Shown here: piece after piece, positions 62,733-64,000 of the stretch | How positions within the stretch are numbered: position 1 is the first letter of the stretch | How the letters are laid out: the number at the start of each line of letters is the position of its first letter | Source of the DNA: Nitrospirales bacterium | GTDB taxonomy: Bacteria; Nitrospirota; Nitrospiria; Nitrospirales; UBA8639 | Assembly: GCA_029261295.1 (NCBI GenBank) | Contig: JAJDBP010000002.1 | Location: forward strand, 62,001 to 126,000 | Direction of reading: 5' to 3' | DNA: 64,000 nt | The notes under the pieces: model-generated | The model's input: only the letters and a program-made list of their open reading frames with translations | Told to the model about the DNA's origin: nothing | Database searches by the model: none | Position numbers and translations under genes: made by a program

Positions 62733-63434
62733 CTATAGTGAAGGATCAGGTGTGTCCTCAGGGACTTTTTTGGTTTCGGTGGTTTCGTATAATACCGTTT
62801 CTAAGTATTTACGCAAACCGGCTAAATCTTTAGATCTGAAGGCGCTCTTGGTTTTCTGAAGAACTTGAATCGTATGAAAAATTGATTCACGAAGACGGAA
62901 ATAGTGTGATTTGGATGAATCAGTAAGTGTAGAAGGTTTGGCAGAATACAAAACTTCTTCTTCCGAGGAAAGCCGAAAGACATTCGCTGCTGCTTCTAAT
63001 GCTGTGAGCTCTTGAGCGCGCTGCTGAGATTCTTCTCGTGCTAAAGTGAGACTGGCCAACAGGTGTTTGTGGTGAATTCCTTCCCGGACAGCCTCTAATA
63101 ATCTGGGGAAATCAATCGGTTTAATCATGTATTCCAGAACATTTAATCGAACGCTTTTGACAGCAGATGGAACAGACGGGTAGCCAGTGACCACAATCAC
63201 AGGTAAAGATTTTGACCGTTCTCGTAACTCTCCAACTGTTTCCATGACCCGGTTTCCCGGCATGTTCAAATCAGTGATGAGGAGATCAAATTCGTTTTGG
63301 GTTAAGGCTTGTGAGAGTTCATTTACATTATGAACTGCCTGGCAATCGTAACCCTCATCCTCAAGGAGTTCCTTCGTGGCTTCTAAAAATGTTGGCTCAT
63401 CGTCGGCTAATAAAATGTTGCCATGATGTCCCAT
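62733..63434 (-). CDS. Response regulator (receiver domain protein)
   Basis: The 233-residue protein has a complete N-terminal receiver (ILLADDEPTFLEATKELLEDEGYD; phospho-acceptor D in LLITDLNMPG; VTGYPS and the conserved Lys in YMIKPID). The helical C-terminal part has no output motif I recognise. It abuts the kinase at 63435 and is its probable partner. Confidence 0.88.
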   Translation of the reverse strand: MGHHGNILLADDEPTFLEATKELLEDEGYDCQAVHNVNELSQALTQNEFDLLITDLNMPGNRVMETVGELRERSKSLPVIVVTGYPSVPSAVKSVRLNVLEYMIKPIDFPRLLEAVREGIHHKHLLASLTLAREESQQRAQELTALEAAANVFRLSSEEEVLYSAKPSTLTDSSKSHYFRLRESIFHTIQVLQKTKSAFRSKDLAGLRKYLETVLYETTETKKVPEDTPDPSL

Positions 63435-64000
63435 TTACGCATCCTTTCTGGGTAAGGTAATCCGAAAAGCACTTCCTTGTCCTATTGTACTGCAACAGTC
63501 AAGTTCTCCTCCCATGGACTGAACCAAACTATGACTAATGGCGAGTCCTAACCCCATCCCACCTTCCTGCTGCGCTTGTTTCGTTGTAAAAAACGGTTCG
63601 AAAATGTGAGATATGATGTCTTTTGGAATGCCTTCTCCCTGGTCAGCAACTTCAATACAAATGGTCCGAGGTTCAATTTGGCAGGCTATCTTAATTGTAC
63701 CTTCTGGAGTAGAAGCGTCAATACCGTTCTGGATCAAATTGCAGAGGACCTGAGTGAGTTCGCCTGACGGCAGATGGGAAAACATTGGGGCCGGAAGGTC
63801 TAATAGAGAAAGGGTGATATGTTTTGAAGAGGCTCGCGCATGCATGATCTCAATCGCGTCATGAATTGGTATGTGGAGGTCGATGAGGGTAGGGGTGGGG
63901 CTACTGGGTCGGTATAATTGATACAGGTGTTTGGTGATCTGCGCGATCCGATCAATACAGTCCTCGGCTTTGGCCATATAATGAAAATTGGGGTGTTCAG
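63435..64000 (-). CDS. Sensor histidine kinase, C-terminal part (cut by window)
   Basis: The visible part (180 residues from an internal ATG, but the frame is open to the window edge) contains the end of a dimerisation helix (DCIDRIAQITKHLYQLYRP) and a complete HATPase_c domain: N-box LCNLIQNGIDAS, G1 VADQGEGIP, F-box FEPFFTTKQ and G2 GGMGLGLAISHSL. The H-box and sensor domains lie outside. The gene ends one base before the response-regulator gene. Confidence 0.88.
   Translation of the reverse strand, partial: EHPNFHYMAKAEDCIDRIAQITKHLYQLYRPSSPTPTLIDLHIPIHDAIEIMHARASSKHITLSLLDLPAPMFSHLPSGELTQVLCNLIQNGIDASTPEGTIKIACQIEPRTICIEVADQGEGIPKDIISHIFEPFFTTKQAQQEGGMGLGLAISHSLVQSMGGELDCCSTIGQGSAFRITLPRKDA

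Overview
The window looks like chromosomal DNA of a Gram-negative, probably autotrophic bacterium. Many products carry signal peptides or lipoboxes. There is a PEP-CTERM protein, an outer-membrane barrel, c-type haem proteins, and a large inorganic-carbon-uptake and cation-antiport locus. My best guess is the Nitrospirota, perhaps a Nitrospira-like nitrite oxidiser. That guess rests on the gene mix and on an intergenic repeat that resembles one I remember from Nitrospira genomes. No marker gene (nxr, rRNA, tRNA) is present, so the assignment is an inference. I see no prophage, integron, CRISPR array, rRNA or tRNA.

Layout. 1-6.2 kb: an HDOD signalling protein, a small winged-helix-like protein, a Gly/His/Arg-rich secreted protein, then a probable copper-related run (Cys/His-rich small protein, Met-rich outer-membrane barrel, cupredoxin-like protein, secreted protein). 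6.3-15 kb: EF-hand-like protein, PhoD-type phosphatase lipoprotein, zinc-type alcohol dehydrogenase-like enzyme, methyltransferase, spondin-domain protein, zinc-ribbon protein, large secreted protein and an LCAT-like lipase. 15-20.6 kb: a translationally coupled pair made of a membrane-anchored TIR protein and a secreted TPR protein sharing a carboxypeptidase-regulatory-like domain, next to a truncated TIR gene, an orphan coding fragment and an animal-type haem peroxidase. 20.7-28 kb: small TPR protein, amidohydrolase lipoprotein, MltF-like transglycosylase with a duplicated binding domain, methyltransferase-like protein, CHRD protein, PEP-CTERM protein. 28-34.4 kb: signalling (GAF kinase, Tll0287-like haem protein, CHASE3/HAMP/PAS kinase with its NtrC-type regulator) and a DCC oxidoreductase. 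34.5-43 kb: a PriA homologue whose helicase motifs are degenerate, membrane protein, REP-like repeat, beta-helix protein, di-haem oxidoreductase, TPR protein, DUF6573-like protein.

43-57 kb is the most striking part: a 23-residue membrane peptide, a SulP permease, MpsC (DUF2294), DabA (DUF2309) with all four expected zinc-site residues, and nine overlapping or closely spaced genes for an Mrp/Mbh-like membrane complex (E-F-G-MbhDE-B-C-D plus NuoL-like and NuoM-like subunits). Together these suggest one bicarbonate/CO2 uptake and ion-circuit locus in which DabA may work with a whole Mrp-like complex rather than a single DabB subunit. NhaB follows at 58.8-60.4 kb and could maintain the sodium gradient. 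60.5-64 kb ends with a small unknown protein, a DUF3391/HD-GYP protein with altered GYP residues, a response regulator and the C-terminal part of a histidine kinase cut by the window edge.
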